A stretch of 64,000 nucleotides of DNA, taken from the NCBI GenBank assembly GCA_012295275.1, contig CM022665.1:9347476-9411475 (forward strand), given 5' to 3'. The stretch is from Chrysomallon squamiferum. Its lineage: Eukaryota; Mollusca; Gastropoda; Neomphalida; Peltospiridae. The stretch's first letter is position 1. Every line of letters starts with the position of its first letter. A program made the position numbers and the translations under genes. Below the pieces are notes generated by a model, which was not told the DNA's origin, searched no databases, and saw only the letters and a list, made by a program, of their open reading frames with translations. Shown in pieces: positions 38,801 through 61,325 of the stretch.

Positions 38801-41366
38801 TTTCTGTAATATATTGTGTTGATTCTGTTATTGTTTCTATGTATATTCAGAAATATTTTGTTACTATCCATAAAGATAAATTTTGAAAGATAAATTTTGT
38901 TTAATTTGTTTAATACAGTTATATTTCTTAAGAATAAAAATATTCATTTCTATAAGAAAATAGTATGAGAGAATTTTATTTAACACAACGATAATTTCAT
39001 ATTAAAAGATTGATTAATAATGACTATTACTCAGTCACTTCTGTTTTTATTGTAGAATATTTTTATTGGATGATGGAAATGTAAGCATAATAAATAAAAA
39101 CAATCCATCCATGTCATTTAAAATTATTTCTGTTCTATTTTTCTTTGCTGTTGCAGTTTGTTTATTAGAATATTTTAATCTTCAATGGTTTCTTTTTCTG
39201 AATCTCTTTGAACTCGAAGCACAACATCTTTGCAGGATGCTTGCACATTTATAGATGTTTATTCTTATTATATACCTATTTCAGATCCAAAATTGACAAA
39301 CAAAATAAGTAAGATGTGCTCTTTATTAGAAATAGAAGCTTTTGAGAATGTTAAGCATTAGCAGTACTTGGAAAATGGAGATATACTTACAAATTAGTTG
39401 TTTCTGGGATTTGTTTTTTGATTTTTTTCTCGCTTTTTAGTAATTACAACCAGGGGGTTACATCCAGTGCATAACCCCTAACATTTTTTTCCATAATTAT
39501 ACTCATTTGATATTGAACATTAAACCCATGACAATTATGGCATCCCTATTATGTGACATTCTGCATCCATCTCATAAAATGATGGAAACAGAATGGTTGT
39601 AGTTCTAATAATCATACTTTTAGATGCTATTTTGGAAAATTAAACTAAATAAATATAAACTATATTAATTTCCTCATCAATTTTTAGACCAGCTAGAATG
39701 ATTCCATTGGAGAAGGTAACAACAGATATTTTTGTGTTTAGAATAAGCAGTTGAAGCAAATGTTCGTAAGTCACTTGAATTCCATGTTACTGTATCTTCA
39801 CATTATTTGTCTGACAGTTGGAAAAGGTTTATGGGGCTTTGTAATAAGTAAGGCACTATGACAACATCAGGATTGCTTATTAATAACCTATAGTTCTGAA
39901 ACATTTTACTTTTATCTATTTACTCTGTTCCAGTTCTGGTAATTTATTAACCAGTTTTAAAACATTTATCTTTTCCTATATTTTTAGATACTGATTAACA
40001 TTATTTTAGTTTATATTTTTAGGTATTTTCTCCATTTAACACACGTCAAAAGTAAATGAAAATATTAATTACATAAAGTATTTTTGATATTTTAATTTCA
40101 TTTTAATTTTATTTCTATTACTGTTTGTTTCACTGTGTAATGTTATATTAATAGTTACATTACAGAGGTATTCTGTTGTTGCGTTTCTCTTTATTTTATT
40201 AAAATTCACACACTGTCACAAAGTATTGCTAAAAGGTACAGGTGTTTTAATTCATGTTAAATAATAAAGATGAAGTTTTATCTTTAAAATAATAACAACA
40301 AAATCTGGATAGATTAAAAATAGTCATATATAACAAAGAAAGTAATATTAAGTAATCAATTATTTATATATACATAATGTATGAATTGTTCTTTTTAAGA
40401 ACTTACACATGCTTAACGTACAAATAAATATATTTTATACATTTATCTTCCTAGTAATAAATAAAAGCATGTCCTTACCTTCAGTAATTACTTTTATTAA
40501 ACACTGAGTCACTTTTCTATATTTGTGGTAAGAAATCATAGTTTTGTGGCACTTTATATAACTCAAAAATTAATATAAAACGTAAAAAGAGAAATACCTA
40601 AAGCTAAAAATATTTGCTTTTAATAAAAATAACTCTTTGAAATTATATCATGTTCAACATAAATATTTATTTATAAATAAAATTTAAACAGAAATAATAT
40701 GATCATATTTACATTTATCAATATTTCTTTGCTACACCGTTAAATTCTTATTTCATTTTTAAACTTAAAGCACTTATTTCTTTTTTTCCAAGTTGATTTG
40801 GTGACTTTTAATTTAATTTTTATATTTTTTAAATGTTATTTCTATAGTTTTAAATTTTTAAATAGTTTATTTGATATTTTATTGACTATCAGTTCATCCT
40901 CCTCAATTGCTTTGACTCTTATTTAGTTTATATTAAAGCTTTTGAACCCATTTGGTTTAATTAATCTTTTTAACATTTTTATTATTTTTATAATTTTTTT
41001 TTTTTAAAACGAGAAAAATGAACCATTAGTATTAAAATATTAATTTATTGGTTTAATTCTATGGATGCAACAAAAACACAAATTTTGTTTGGGACAGTGA
41101 ATTTTTAACAGTTAGATCACAACGAAGCAGATATCTTTATCACTGTTATTGTTAATTTATTATTAATTACTTTGTACTTTATTTACAGACAAAGAATGCG
41201 TGGAATTCAAAGTAAAAGTAATATAGATTTGGAGAGCTGGTCCAAAACTCCAACTGATGCTGAAATTATTAACAAAGAATGGCAAATTCAGAAAAAAAGA
41301 ATGTATTCCATTACTCCACCTTTCAATGCTCCACCAGTGAAGACTGCAGACAAATTACTAGCATAA
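35522..41366 (+). CDS. FAM228: FAM228-family protein
   Basis: Seven exons (35522-35620, 36345-36482, 36805-36882, 37176-37373, 37636-37716, 38069-38301, 41189-41366) join without phase conflict and code 334 residues. The fourth exon carries RKKELLHKRWTDKVYEPL (about residues 120-137), closely matching the KKELLHKRWTE-V-EPL block I recall of human FAM228A/B. It is followed by FLEFVNEK-GHIFLETLNPQEY, like the family's F-NYVNKKG-VFLEHYDPSEY. The function of FAM228 proteins is unknown; the mammalian genes are noted for testis-biased expression. The predicted protein is hydrophilic and basic with no signal peptide or membrane segment. The Ser-rich exon 2 is probably disordered. The gene starts head-to-head with the PFN4 locus. 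An AATAAA at 41901-41906 is a candidate polyadenylation signal. Intron 6 (38302-41188) is the longest. Confidence 0.85.
36700..36761. repeat. Perfect 31-bp tandem duplication
   Basis: A 31-base unit beginning ACTTTAGAAATTATAATA is present twice head to tail without mismatch, in FAM228 intron 2. Perfect identity suggests a recent duplication. Confidence 0.95.
38571..38690. repeat. (TCTG)n/(TCTA)n tetranucleotide tract
   Basis: Interrupted TCTG and TCTA repeats in FAM228 intron 6. The Leu/Ser/Tyr-rich open frames over it in all three plus-strand frames are repeat artefacts. Confidence 0.9.
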
Positions 41367-41906
41367 AACAGGAAGAAATATCTGTAAAATGGTACATATA
41401 ATTTATTGTTATGATCAGAAAGAAATTGCTGTGTGTTTGTGGAAAATTTATAAATTGTGTTTGTATAAAAAGTTTTTAAAAACAATAGTAACAATTATCT
41501 AATTAAGTAACAAGAAAGATGCATTCCGAAAAACATTAAGCTGAACAAAAAGGATAGGTTTATTTGCTGTCTTAAGTTAATTGTTTGTTTAATCTGTTGT
41601 GTTGTTTTTTTTGTTGTTTTTTTTAAATAATAATAATAATAATAAAAAATTAAAAAAAAGTTTAATAAAAGAAAAACCCACAAAAAAACACCCCCACCAT
41701 GACCTATGTTTCAAGAAAACAATCTGAGAATACAGAAAAAAAAAGACATTCAGTTATGAAAATGACTTAATGATTTGTGAGGAATTTGTAGTTGCACAGA
41801 TAACCGTATATGAAAAGAATTGACTATTTAATCTGTGATATATACATTTAGTATCAAACTGGCTTCCTTGCTAATAGATAGACTAATTATTGTTTTTTCA
41901 AATAAA

Positions 41907-44900
41907 ATATCTTTTAATGTACTGTGTTGTTGTAATGCATTAAATCCCTGTTTGCCAAAATGATCAATAATTTGACAGTATGACATATGTTTGTACAGTC
42001 TCTTTTTCTTTTTAATGTTGGGATTATAATTCTTTTAAAAAGAATTTGTTTTTTGTTTTTATTTTTTTTTAAATCTTTTTAAAAAAGATTTTTTGAATGA
42101 CATTTAGCATATGGATTATTTATCAAGATTAAATATTGAGAAATTAAAGAGAAAGTACAGCATTTACTCAACTAATGTCACATTATTTTGGGTGTTTAAG
42201 TCTTAATGTAAAGCAGCTGGGAATAAATAAATAAATAAGTGACCAAGTAAAAATTGAATCAAATAAAATAACAAAACATAAAAACTGAAATACATTATAT
42301 AATTTAAGAAAAAAACAAAACATCTAAATGTTAATTTTACATTGAAGGATAATTATTTTTGTATTTTAAATCTCTGATTTGTGTCCATGTTATGTCCCAT
42401 GTTGGTAGAGCAGTGAATTTCATTGGCTAGTTCTGTTCAGTGAATTATTAATAATTCCAAGTAACCAAACAAAACTTTAGAGACCAGTTTACAACTGGTC
42501 ATCAAATCGTTTATTTATTTAAATATATATTTTTTTAAATGTGCTTTCTGTACAGTTTTTGTTTTCTTTTGTGTTTTTATTTTCATGAAATGTTTGTTTT
42601 TTGTTTTTTAATAAAATAAAAAAGACATTAATTAAGATGTGTATTTTTTTGTTGTTTTTTTCCTGCATGGCTAAAATGTTATATCTTATATTCATGAAAA
42701 TCTTTTGAGTGTATTTGTGCATGAATGTTTTGAATTTACATGTCTGCAAGTGTCTGTGTAGGTGTGAGTGTGTGATGTGTATGTATGTGTGTGTATTAAA
42801 ACTCTTGGACCGATATTGCTTCTGGTTTTACAGCAGTACTTTAATAATGTGTGGAAAGTATTACTCATCTAATAATGACTAAAACATATTTTTTTTCTTA
42901 ATAAATATAACTTGACACTGTTGGCAGTAGCCAGTAATTATACACACACCCTAAAGAAAGAAAAATAAAATAAAATAAATAAAAGCATTCAGCCAAACAA
43001 AAGAGCACAAACAATAATAGTCTCCTAATATACCTTACTACCTACACACACACACACAAAATAAAAATAATCATCCTTAAAAAAAACCCAAAGGATTCAT
43101 CCACATTATTAAATAATAAAGGAACTGGAAATAATCTAGCTAATGTATATTATTTATGAGTAATATCTGTGTCCTAAATATGTTGTGCATTTAATTTCCA
43201 GCATTGTGAATTAGGCCAGAGCATAATTATTATGCAGGGAGGAAATAATTGATTAATTTTCAAGTTCATTATATTTGAATAAAGCTCAGTGTAGCCTTAA
43301 TGGTCATATGCTGATTTGTGACTCATAAGCATGATATTCATCTTTTAAAACATTAATAATTGAGTTTATTGAAAGCTCTGTCTACTAAATAAATATGTCC
43401 AAATGAATAAATAAAAACACTACTTGGAAATGCTTTTAAGAAGATGAAAAACCATATTACAATCATTCTTTTGTTTGCTGTGATCAAATTTGAAATATTT
43501 ACAGATGTACACATTATAAGTACATATATATGAATGCTGCATGTTTTAACTAAGAGTTCTTTGAAAAGAAATTGTTTTAAAACTGTATTTGGTTTGTTTA
43601 TTAATGTAGCATTAACATAAAATGTACAGTTGACTTGGTATTAATCAGTGAAATAGGTTAATTATATGAACTGATTTTTACTTTTACAGGATGTATGTAA
43701 AATTATGTCTAATTCAGATATAAAATATAATTTTTTTTTTTTTTTTAAATATATAACATTTTACTTTTATGATTAATTTTTTTCTTTTAATTATTTATTT
43801 ATTTTTTTTTTTTTTTTTTTTTTTTTGTGTTGGATTGGGGTAGGCAAAGAGTTGTATAGACAATCAATTTTTGATATAAAAAAAAAAAAAAAAAAAAAAA
43901 AACAATAAAAAAAACAATACAAATTTAAGTGTTACAGAAACCCAATAATTATTAACATGAATTTGCTAATAAATATAGCTCATAGGTTTGTCATCAGTAT
44001 TTACAATTATGCTTACAAAAGCAAAATGCATTATGCATCTATTTATGTAGTGAATGGGGAAAATTTACATTATTTTCATTTTATGTAACACTTGTTAATA
44101 ATAATCAGTAGATTATGAATAGACTGATATATCAGTTAATTTCCCATGAATTTAATCCATTTAAACCTAAAAACTGTAAGTGTTAACAAGACCAGAATGT
44201 ATAATATATATAGCCAGCAATTCATTTATTAGTATTATATTTATTTTCAGCATTTCATAGATATTAGCTCATAGTTTATTACTGACCTTTGAATGTCTGC
44301 TTTCTTTTCACACGATTTTTAATGACATAGCTGAAAACAAATGAGTCTTGTAACTTAATAAAAATTCAGTCCTGCTCAGCATAAGATTGTATTGTTATCC
44401 AGAAATTCTTTGTGATCAGAGTGGGGCATAAATATCAATTTAAAAATATGTACATAGGGTAGAGATGTCTGCTGAGGTTATTATAATAGTGTGAACAGCA
44501 AAAAAAAAAAAAAAAAAAAAAGAAACAAAGAAAAAAGAAACAAAAACAAAAACAAAGTAATCATGTTAGCATAATCTAGGATTTTCTTACTTTAGGAATG
44601 ATATGGCCTACACCAAGGAATATTTCTCTGGGTTAGATCATGATGGTTCTAAGATCTTCAAATTTACCTCGCCCCAATGTTACAATTATTAATTATCAGT
44701 TGTAAGACTGAAAGTATATAGTACAGATATTTAAGCCAAAAATAAACAAGATCAAATAACAAGTAATTCTTGGTAACATATATGTTTTCATTTTTTTATT
44801 ACCCATAGTCATGATCAACAATTTCACATTAAAATCATACCAGCTGCTTCAAGCAGTTTAACCATTTTTATACAAACAATGTTAAATACATAAATGTTTT

Positions 44901-45766
44901 AAGAGCATTCAGTTAGATTGTAGAGTTTCTATTTTTCAGAACTGATTTTCTTTCTTTCATATTTATCTTGTCATTTCCTAATAATATATTAGTACTCTGC
45001 AGAATATCTGAAAGTCTGATGTTAATGATTCAAGCCATTTTTATTGTGTCATTATAAAATAGTCTTTTTGTTGTGAATTAATATTTATAAACTAACTGTA
45101 TTTAACTCTTTATGGACTTCATGAACTTAAAATATCAATAATAATTTTTGTTATTGGCCACTGAAGTTATAAAATGTATTTTCAACTTTCTAGAATGTAA
45201 AACATATGACCATTTCATGTTGTTGACAGCTGATCCAATAGTACTATTCAATTTTACCTAATAAAAATAATAAATTTAGTGACTTTTAAAATATACCTTT
45301 GAATTTTACACAGAATATAATTTATGTTATGTTTGCCTGTATTGTATGTACTGTGTCATCACACTGTTGCAGAAGTTTTTAATAATGAATGTTAAAATGA
45401 TATCAAATCATACATCACATTATGACAAAATTTTATGTTATTAAATGTCTCAGTCACAGGTGGGTAACAGTGTCTGTATCCCTAAAAGAGCCTGCAGAAA
45501 ACAGAATTTTATTTTGACAGAATAGATAAACACTGTCAGCTTTGTTTAGCCATGATTTCACAAGACATTAAACTAAATATAATATTCATTATGTTTCTGC
45601 AGCAAATATGAAAATACCTCACAAAAGGGACTTTAATATTTGTATTGAAGAAGAAAAACACGATTCTTATTCCAGAAAAATAACCATGTTAACAATTTAT
45701 ATTCACTGAATATAAACACACATTTCTTTTTTCTTATATGAACAGAAAAAAACACAAATTTCATTA
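41907..45766. other. Convergent intergenic region between FAM228 and SLC16
   Basis: Long T and A runs (about 43800-43826, 43879-43902, 44500-44521), short CA/TG runs and AT-rich DNA. It should contain both 3' UTRs. Plus-strand TTTATT at 45508-45513 could be the AATAAA signal of the minus-strand SLC16 gene. No further gene was recognised. Confidence 0.55.
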
Positions 45767-55074
<9,308 letters not shown>

Positions 55075-55680
55075 TCATTTTGTATCATTTGTCTGCTTCG
55101 AAACGATCTCCATAGTTATTTGTTCCCAACACATAACTCTTTGTTCGTGATGATTTCTGTTTTGATAAATACATATACATACATTCAAATAACTTAACCC
55201 AAACAAGAAAGTGCTATCCAATTTATACCAGTCTGTTTTCGTCTTGAATGCCTGAAACGTATAACGCTGACCTATTTTCGCACATCACGAAAAATCTGTA
55301 TCAGGATTCCAGACATTCTAAAAACAAAGGAACACTGTGTGCTTGGTGCTTCCTCTTTAAACTGTAAATCAATCGGTCTTGTCTGCAAGTGACTGGCGTA
55401 TTGCAGACACCAGATGTGCACCAAGCATACATGTATACGTTCACATGCGATAGCAGACGATGCGCCAGAAGCAGAAACGTAGTAACAGACGATATTTTTC
55501 TGTGCACATAGGTCGCTGAGATCTACGTATCTTGTATAGAGGTCGCCATTCTCAGCATCCGATGACGTTGGAGTTATCGATCTATTTTTCCTCACATGTC
55601 TTCTATTTCGATAACGTTCGCCAGACGCTCATTGGTTGTTTTGTGCAGCTACGGCATTGACGTCTGCCTGCCTCACATAT
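55075..55680 (-). promoter_or_regulatory. SLC16 5' leader with uORFs and promoter region
   Basis: An acceptor-like CAG at 55157-55159 suggests that the coding exon's leader begins at 55156. Between there and the start codon are short upstream frames, including ATGTGTTGGGAACAAATAA and an ATG overlapping the main start (ATG-AAT-GCC). Farther up, at 55600-55680, lie a CCAAT box (minus strand, plus coordinates 55631-55635) and TGACGTCT (55658-55665, CRE-like) in a CpG-containing stretch. The region suits a promoter for the minus-strand gene. A minus-strand open frame at 55272-55595 may be part of the 5' UTR. Confidence 0.4.
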
Positions 55681-55869
55681 TTTACTGTTTTCTGTTTACG
55701 GTAATCTACTTGAAACGCAAATGATTGTCGTCAGCTTCATTTTCATAGGGCATACCTTATACAGTTTTAATACAATATTTTGTAAACATGCTTCAATCAG
55801 TTTGTTCTTGCGGAATTAGAAAAAATAATAGAACAATATTTATTGTTTAAATATTTTCTCCTAGTACGT

Positions 55870-56915
55870 CTATTGACTAAAGTGCACATACATGCATGCG
55901 CGTACACATACACACACACACGCACACACACACATTATTTGAGAAATAATAATACGCTCATCTTTCCAGTACATTGTTCTGAAGCAAATAATATTAGAAA
56001 TACAGTTAATACATAAATATGTTTAAAGAAAAACAACTTTAATTTATTAAAACACATACAGACCAACATATAGACATATATATATATAGACAGATAGATA
56101 GATAGATAATAACGATACAAAATAATAGTAATAAATAAAAAAAAAAAATAAAAAAAAATAAAAAAAACCTTAAAAGGAAAAATAAATAAATAAATAAATA
56201 AGGAGATGAAAAAAAATAAAATAAACAAAGGAACGAAATATACATAAAAACTAGATCTTAAGGGCCATCTCTTGAAATACCACGGCTTCCCGATATAATC
56301 ATGTAAGAGTAATGATTTCACTATCGCGTCGAAAGGTAGCAATATGCAAATCGACATCAAAAATTGAACGTCGTCATAGAAGCAATCGCTGTATATACGG
56401 ACGTCATTCCCTGTCGTTATGGCAACGAGACGTGTATTGTGTTTATGCTGATACAATTTTTCTACGCTTTAAACAAGAAGGTAAAAAGAAAAATTAAAGA
56501 AAAAAAAAATATTTCTAAAAATACGAAACGTGCATTATATAAATAACGGACTTTGCCTTATTTCCAAATAAAGTAATAACTCCAGACAGGCATTAGAAGT
56601 GTATTTGATACCAAGTATATTGATTTATTTATGTATTAATTTCATCATCATCATCATCATCATTATTATTATTATAATTATTATTATTATTATTATCATC
56701 GTCATTATCATCATCATCATTTTTATTATCTTTAACATCTGCCTATATCACGTACTTTATTGTTTTTTTTGTTTACAGTAATCTACTTTTACAATAGAAT
56801 ATGTTGGAAACATTGTTCAGTGAGTTAGTTCATACTGAAATACTACTATTAGTTTTTGTTAAGCACTTTTTTTTTAAAGTTGTTGTTATTATTATCTAAC
56901 TAAAATATTTATTTA

Positions 56916-56980
<65 letters not shown>

Positions 56981-57500
56981 GCTTAAAAACATTTTCAAGG
57001 ATTCATAAGGATCGAGTATAAATAGTCAAAGTAAATTTGATGGAAATTAGCATTTGTGTTTTTAAATTGATAACCTTTCAGAAAAGATGACCAAAATATG
57101 GTTGAAATTAAATGCATGTATTTGATTGTTAAATTTCAACAAGACACTGAAATGAACAAAAATTATTACCCAGGGGCTTTCCCTATGACATGTATCTCAA
57201 TCTTTGCATCCAAGGTCTGTCTCAGTTTTTCCTTGAACCTTCATATACCTTCAGGCAGAGCATGTCCTTAGTATGCTAAACTGAATTAGCTAATTGCATA
57301 AGATCACGTAAATGAGGTTTTCGAGGTATTTAGGGACTATAGTACTCATGGATCTTCACTCTTCAGCAGTGAAAAAGTACCTCACTTTCTACAGTTTACC
57401 GAAGTGGGTTAGGGTACATGTTTTACGGAATGTCGTGTATTGATTATGTACTTGTAGCAATGAAATTCAAGAACGATAATCAGCGGATATCTATATACAT
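55870..57500. other. Intergenic right flank, triplet-repeat rich
   Basis: CA-rich, GATA, ATC and ATT/AAT runs occur through this stretch, including a pure (AAT)n block at about 56918-56980. No gene was recognised on either strand. Confidence 0.55.
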
Positions 57501-57510
57501 AACATATATA

Positions 57511-57836
57511 CATACACTCGACCCTCCATTTAACTGGCACCTTTTGTCGGATTTCGGAAAATCCGGACAACATCTTCGAAATATACAAATATTCTCGAAC
57601 CTCTACCGACTCGGAATAAATTATTTTTATTCCTACTATACGTACACTGCAAAATAAGCTCAATCTATTGTTCGACTGGGTATATAAAAACTGAATATAA
57701 AGTAAATTTAATTCTGTACATTATTCTACATTGTTAATATATGTGCTGTTTCTAACAGCCTTCGGAAAATCCGGATTTTAATTTTCCGGACAATTTTTTT
57801 CCCTTTTAGACCGTTAAACGGAGGTCGACTCTGTGG
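57511..57836. mobile_element. pogo/Tigger-like MITE (non-autonomous DNA transposon)
   Basis: The left end reads CACTCGACCCTCCATTTAACTGG. The reverse complement of the right end begins CAGAGTCGACCTCCGTTTAA, so the two form degenerate terminal inverted repeats of about 25 bases. A second inverted pair inside carries GGAAAATCCGGA (about 57556 and 57766). TA dinucleotides flank both ends, as expected of TA-target insertion. Ends rich in GTCGACCTCC and TCCGGA are typical of pogo/Tigger-related elements. At about 325 bases and without an open frame it is a MITE. Confidence 0.65.
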
Positions 57837-59446
57837 TACTGTAGATAATAATGATAGCTTTGAGATATAAATAAAGGAAAATCCATATAAACCAGAATAT
57901 CCTTTTATCTATCTATCTATCTGTCTATCTATTTTTTTTTTTTTTTCAATTAACCTATAAACGAATATTAATTTTGATAACTGTTACAATTTCTTCTTCA
58001 CATTGCTTCTAGTAAATACCAAATTTTATAATTAAAATCACTAAAGATTATAATAAATAAAGCATACTAAAAGATAATATGATTGCAAAATGCATAATTT
58101 AAAAAATAAAAAATAAAAACTATTCCAATTTCCATTTGTGGATTTTCATATGTACATTTATTTGAACACTTTCATGCACAGTAACATAAATATTTTTTAT
58201 TGAATGTTGATATCATTACCATGCGAAGTCGACTGTTTATATAAAAGGATGAATACAACAATAAATGCACAAAATATTTTCATTATAAGAGAAACAACGC
58301 ATTCTTGATACTGTTATTATTGTTGATGTTTTTTGTCGCATATTTATTTACTTATTAAAAAAAGAAAAAAGAAAGATGAATAAAATAATTATGTATGCAG
58401 TCATTAACATAATCAATAACTATGGCAAAGGTGAAAGTAATATGAGGAAGATACACAACTATATATTTATTGACCTTGCTTTATGACTTGTTATCTTTAT
58501 ATCTAAACGTATATTCTTCATAATCTGTTATTAATATTTGTGTACGAAATATACATTTAAAATAAACATTAGTTATAACTATATTAACTATAAAACTATA
58601 TGTATGTATGTATGTATGTATGTGTGTGTGTATGTATATGTGTGTGCGTGCAGTTTACATGAAAACAGCTTCTAGTTTATTTATCAAAAACCAAAAGTAA
58701 TTATTTATAATATATTTATGAGTTATAGCCAGCATTTTGTACGTACACTCATCTTTTCTTTATTAACAGATAGATTTCTGTTTCTGTATTATCCGATTTA
58801 TACTTTCCATTAATTATAACTAAATATATCAATGTACAAAACATCCTTGTGTTTTGACACGAAAACAAATGCAAGTAAATGACGTCAACACATTTTAAAA
58901 CTATATCTTGGTCGCATCACTTTTTATTATTACTTCGAAAGAAAAAACCAAAAAAAAAAAAAACCCATCAAATCCTTCTTTAAAAATAAACGAAATTATA
59001 TTTCCTGAAGCTTTTAACTGCTTGTGGCGCGGCCAAACGGCGAGCAGACAATCCTACGTCGTTGTACAGTTCCATACAGTGCACGATGTCGCTCACCGTT
59101 ATTCAAATTCGTCAGTAAAGCTTTTCAGAAGATTCCAACTTACAAAAAGATTTTAAAAATAAAAATAAAATCTTTTCTCTCCTAAACAGGTTTTTCTTTT
59201 CTTTTTCTTTTAAAAAAAAAAAATAAATACCAAAAAGATGACAAATAAGTTATTATTTATTTCGTATCCGCGTTTCCTTTAAAAATCAACCTCATTTTTT
59301 AAAAGTAATCAGGAAAGACAACTACTACAAAGTTAGTTATACTTAGTATTATCGCCCTTCAGCGAGTTTGTTACCTTCTTGAAAATTTGCTTTTTAACGA
59401 GTAATTATTATAATAGTAAATGGTTAATTAGAAAAATATTAATAAT

Positions 59447-59524
59447 CCACATCCACATCCACGTATGGCACCCAATCGTGCGCACTCTGAAGGCGGACGT
59501 TTTTACCGTTCGGCCATCCAGACA
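59447..59524 (-). mobile_element. tRNA-Leu/Ser-like SINE head
   Basis: On the minus strand the segment reads GTCTGGATGGCCGAACGG. It holds a near-perfect A box (TGGCCGAACGG, 59506-59516) of the Leu/Ser tRNA type, followed by a plausible anticodon-arm remnant around CTTCAGA. The expected GGTTCGAATCC B box is missing. Instead the sequence runs into three ATCCAC repeats (plus strand, 59447-59464). It is therefore a tRNA-derived relic, probably the 5' head of a SINE, not a functional tRNA gene. Confidence 0.5.
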
Positions 59525-59699
59525 CCGTTAAAAAAAAAGCTACTCATTAACCGAGGTTAATTATCACTTCCCACGAAGCACGCCGTTCTTTGTCTTTCAT
59601 CATTTCTGCGTACATCTGTTTTTTGAGGGAAAACTGGCATTGGCAAGTATGTATTTTTTAAGGATTTTTATTATTCTCTGTCACTTATACGTCTATATG

Positions 59700-59807
59700 T
59701 ATGTATGTGTATATGTATATGTATGTATGTATTTATATGTGTGTAGAGCAGTCGCCCGGTCGATGTATGCAAGTGTTTGTATATATTTATGTGTGTGTTT
59801 ATGTATT

Positions 59808-59847
<40 letters not shown>

Positions 59848-59935
59848 TGTATGTATGTATGCATGTATGCATGTATGTATGTATGTATGTATGTATGTAT
59901 ATATATATGTATGTATGTATGTATGTATATACACT
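59700..59935. repeat. (GTAT)n/(GT)n compound microsatellite
   Basis: ATGT tetranucleotide repeats flank a TG run (about 59812-59838). The tract yields open frames on both strands in several frames, all artefacts of the repeat. Confidence 0.95.
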
Positions 59936-60517
59936 CATAAATACATAAACACATATTTCGCATTTTCTCTAACATGATTGGGGCTTTGAAGGTTGAAGTG
60001 TTAGAGAGCCTTTGCAACCAGAAACGAGGGTAACTGTGTCGAAGAACTTTCAACTCTGTTTTCTTTCGCACTGTGTTGTTCCTTTTCAGTCAGTTGTGCT
60101 TTACCTCTTCAATGTATTTTTATTATTATTTATTTATTTATTTATTTATTTGCAAAACAATATCAAGAAAAAGAACAAGAAGTTAGTACACATCCCGACA
60201 CTCAACCAGTTCAGTAAGATCTTAAACTGTGATGCTACCTGGAATATTACCAGGACATTGAGTTACAATGCAGTAGCTGTTCACTCCTGAGCTTCTGTTT
60301 TCTGTGTAGTAACGGTCCGATAATGACACTATTTATTAAAGTCGCTTCTGGAGCCCCTGCAGGATTAGTTGCTTTGAAACTTCAGTTTGGTTAGTTTAAA
60401 AGTAGTCCGCTTTTGCATTGATTTATTTTTTTTTTTTTTTTTAATCTTCATCAGCTACCTTTGTCTTCGTTTTGATAATCTTCATCGTTTTATCATCGTC
60501 GTAGTTGTATCATAATT

Positions 60518-60548
<31 letters not shown>

Positions 60549-61194
60549 TAAATATTATTTATTTATTTATTTTTTTTTTTTTTTTAAAATTAATAACTGT
60601 ATCAAGGACTGGGACAAAGCAGGTGTAGAGAATTAGCTGGATCAGGATATAACCCAGTGAAAAACTCAAAAACAGTGTACGACATTTACTTTATTATTGC
60701 AACATTTAAATGCAGGAAATATGATTGTATACAGTTAACCCAAAGGCACATTTTGGCATTTTAAAATTACGAAATTTTATTTATATATTTATTTTTATTT
60801 ATTATTATTTTTAAAAAGAAGAAGAAGAAGAAGAATAGAAAAAAAAGAAAAAAATCATTATGCTACAAATATATCTGTTATTAAATATCCGTGATCTTAG
60901 TTGGAAATAAAATGAAACATGAGTTATAATATGACATAAAAAAAACCTTTATTATAACTTTAATGTCTATTAAAACACGTAAAAAAAACAAAAGAATAAA
61001 ATAAGAACAAGCAAAACAAATCATTTAAAAAAAAAAAAAATACTTATTTTTTAAAATTCCTTTCAACGTATTAAAAACAACCATAGCAGGCTGAGTCCCT
61101 AGTCACGAAAAATTAAAAAAACGTAAAAAAAACAAACAAAACAACTATCTTAACTTTTATAATTTTTAATTATTATTTTCATTTATAATTTGAG

Positions 61195-61325
61195 AATTTT
61201 ACTTGTCCTGCTATTGCTCCTGCAATGATTTTGTATTTCATAAATGATTTTCCTGAGATAAGTGTTTAAAATAGAACCAGTGTTCCGAGTAACAGTATCT
61301 ATTCGTATAAAGTAGAGCTGAATTT
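61195..61325. repeat. Dispersed repeat, copy 1
   Basis: About 130 bases sharing long identical blocks with 63857-64000, including TTTTGTATTTCATAAATGAT and TTTTCCTGAGATAAGTG. Outside the blocks the copies differ by substitutions and a short insertion. No terminal repeats or open frame were seen. Confidence 0.85.

Larger units (their letters stand above)
57837..61194. other. Intergenic, simple repeats and scattered relics
   Basis: AT-rich DNA with T runs (60426-60442, 60528-60549). A CpG-containing patch at 58990-59110 contains an 82-codon plus-strand frame of unknown kind. No gene with recognisable homology was found. Confidence 0.5.

Noticed and set aside
39688-39715. Possible extra FAM228 exon (ACCAGCTAGAATG..., coding RPARMIPLEK)
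   Set aside because: Acceptor and donor look usable, but inclusion changes the phase so that exon 7 would hit a stop. Direct joining of exon 6 to exon 7 keeps the frame.
43800-43905. Long T run followed by a long A run as a retrotransposon or hairpin element
   Set aside because: Such runs are scattered everywhere in the window; no body, ends or target-site duplication accompany them.
59640-59977. Several long overlapping Tyr/Cys/Val/His-rich open frames on both strands
   Set aside because: They arise from GTAT and GT microsatellites, which lack stop codons in most frames.
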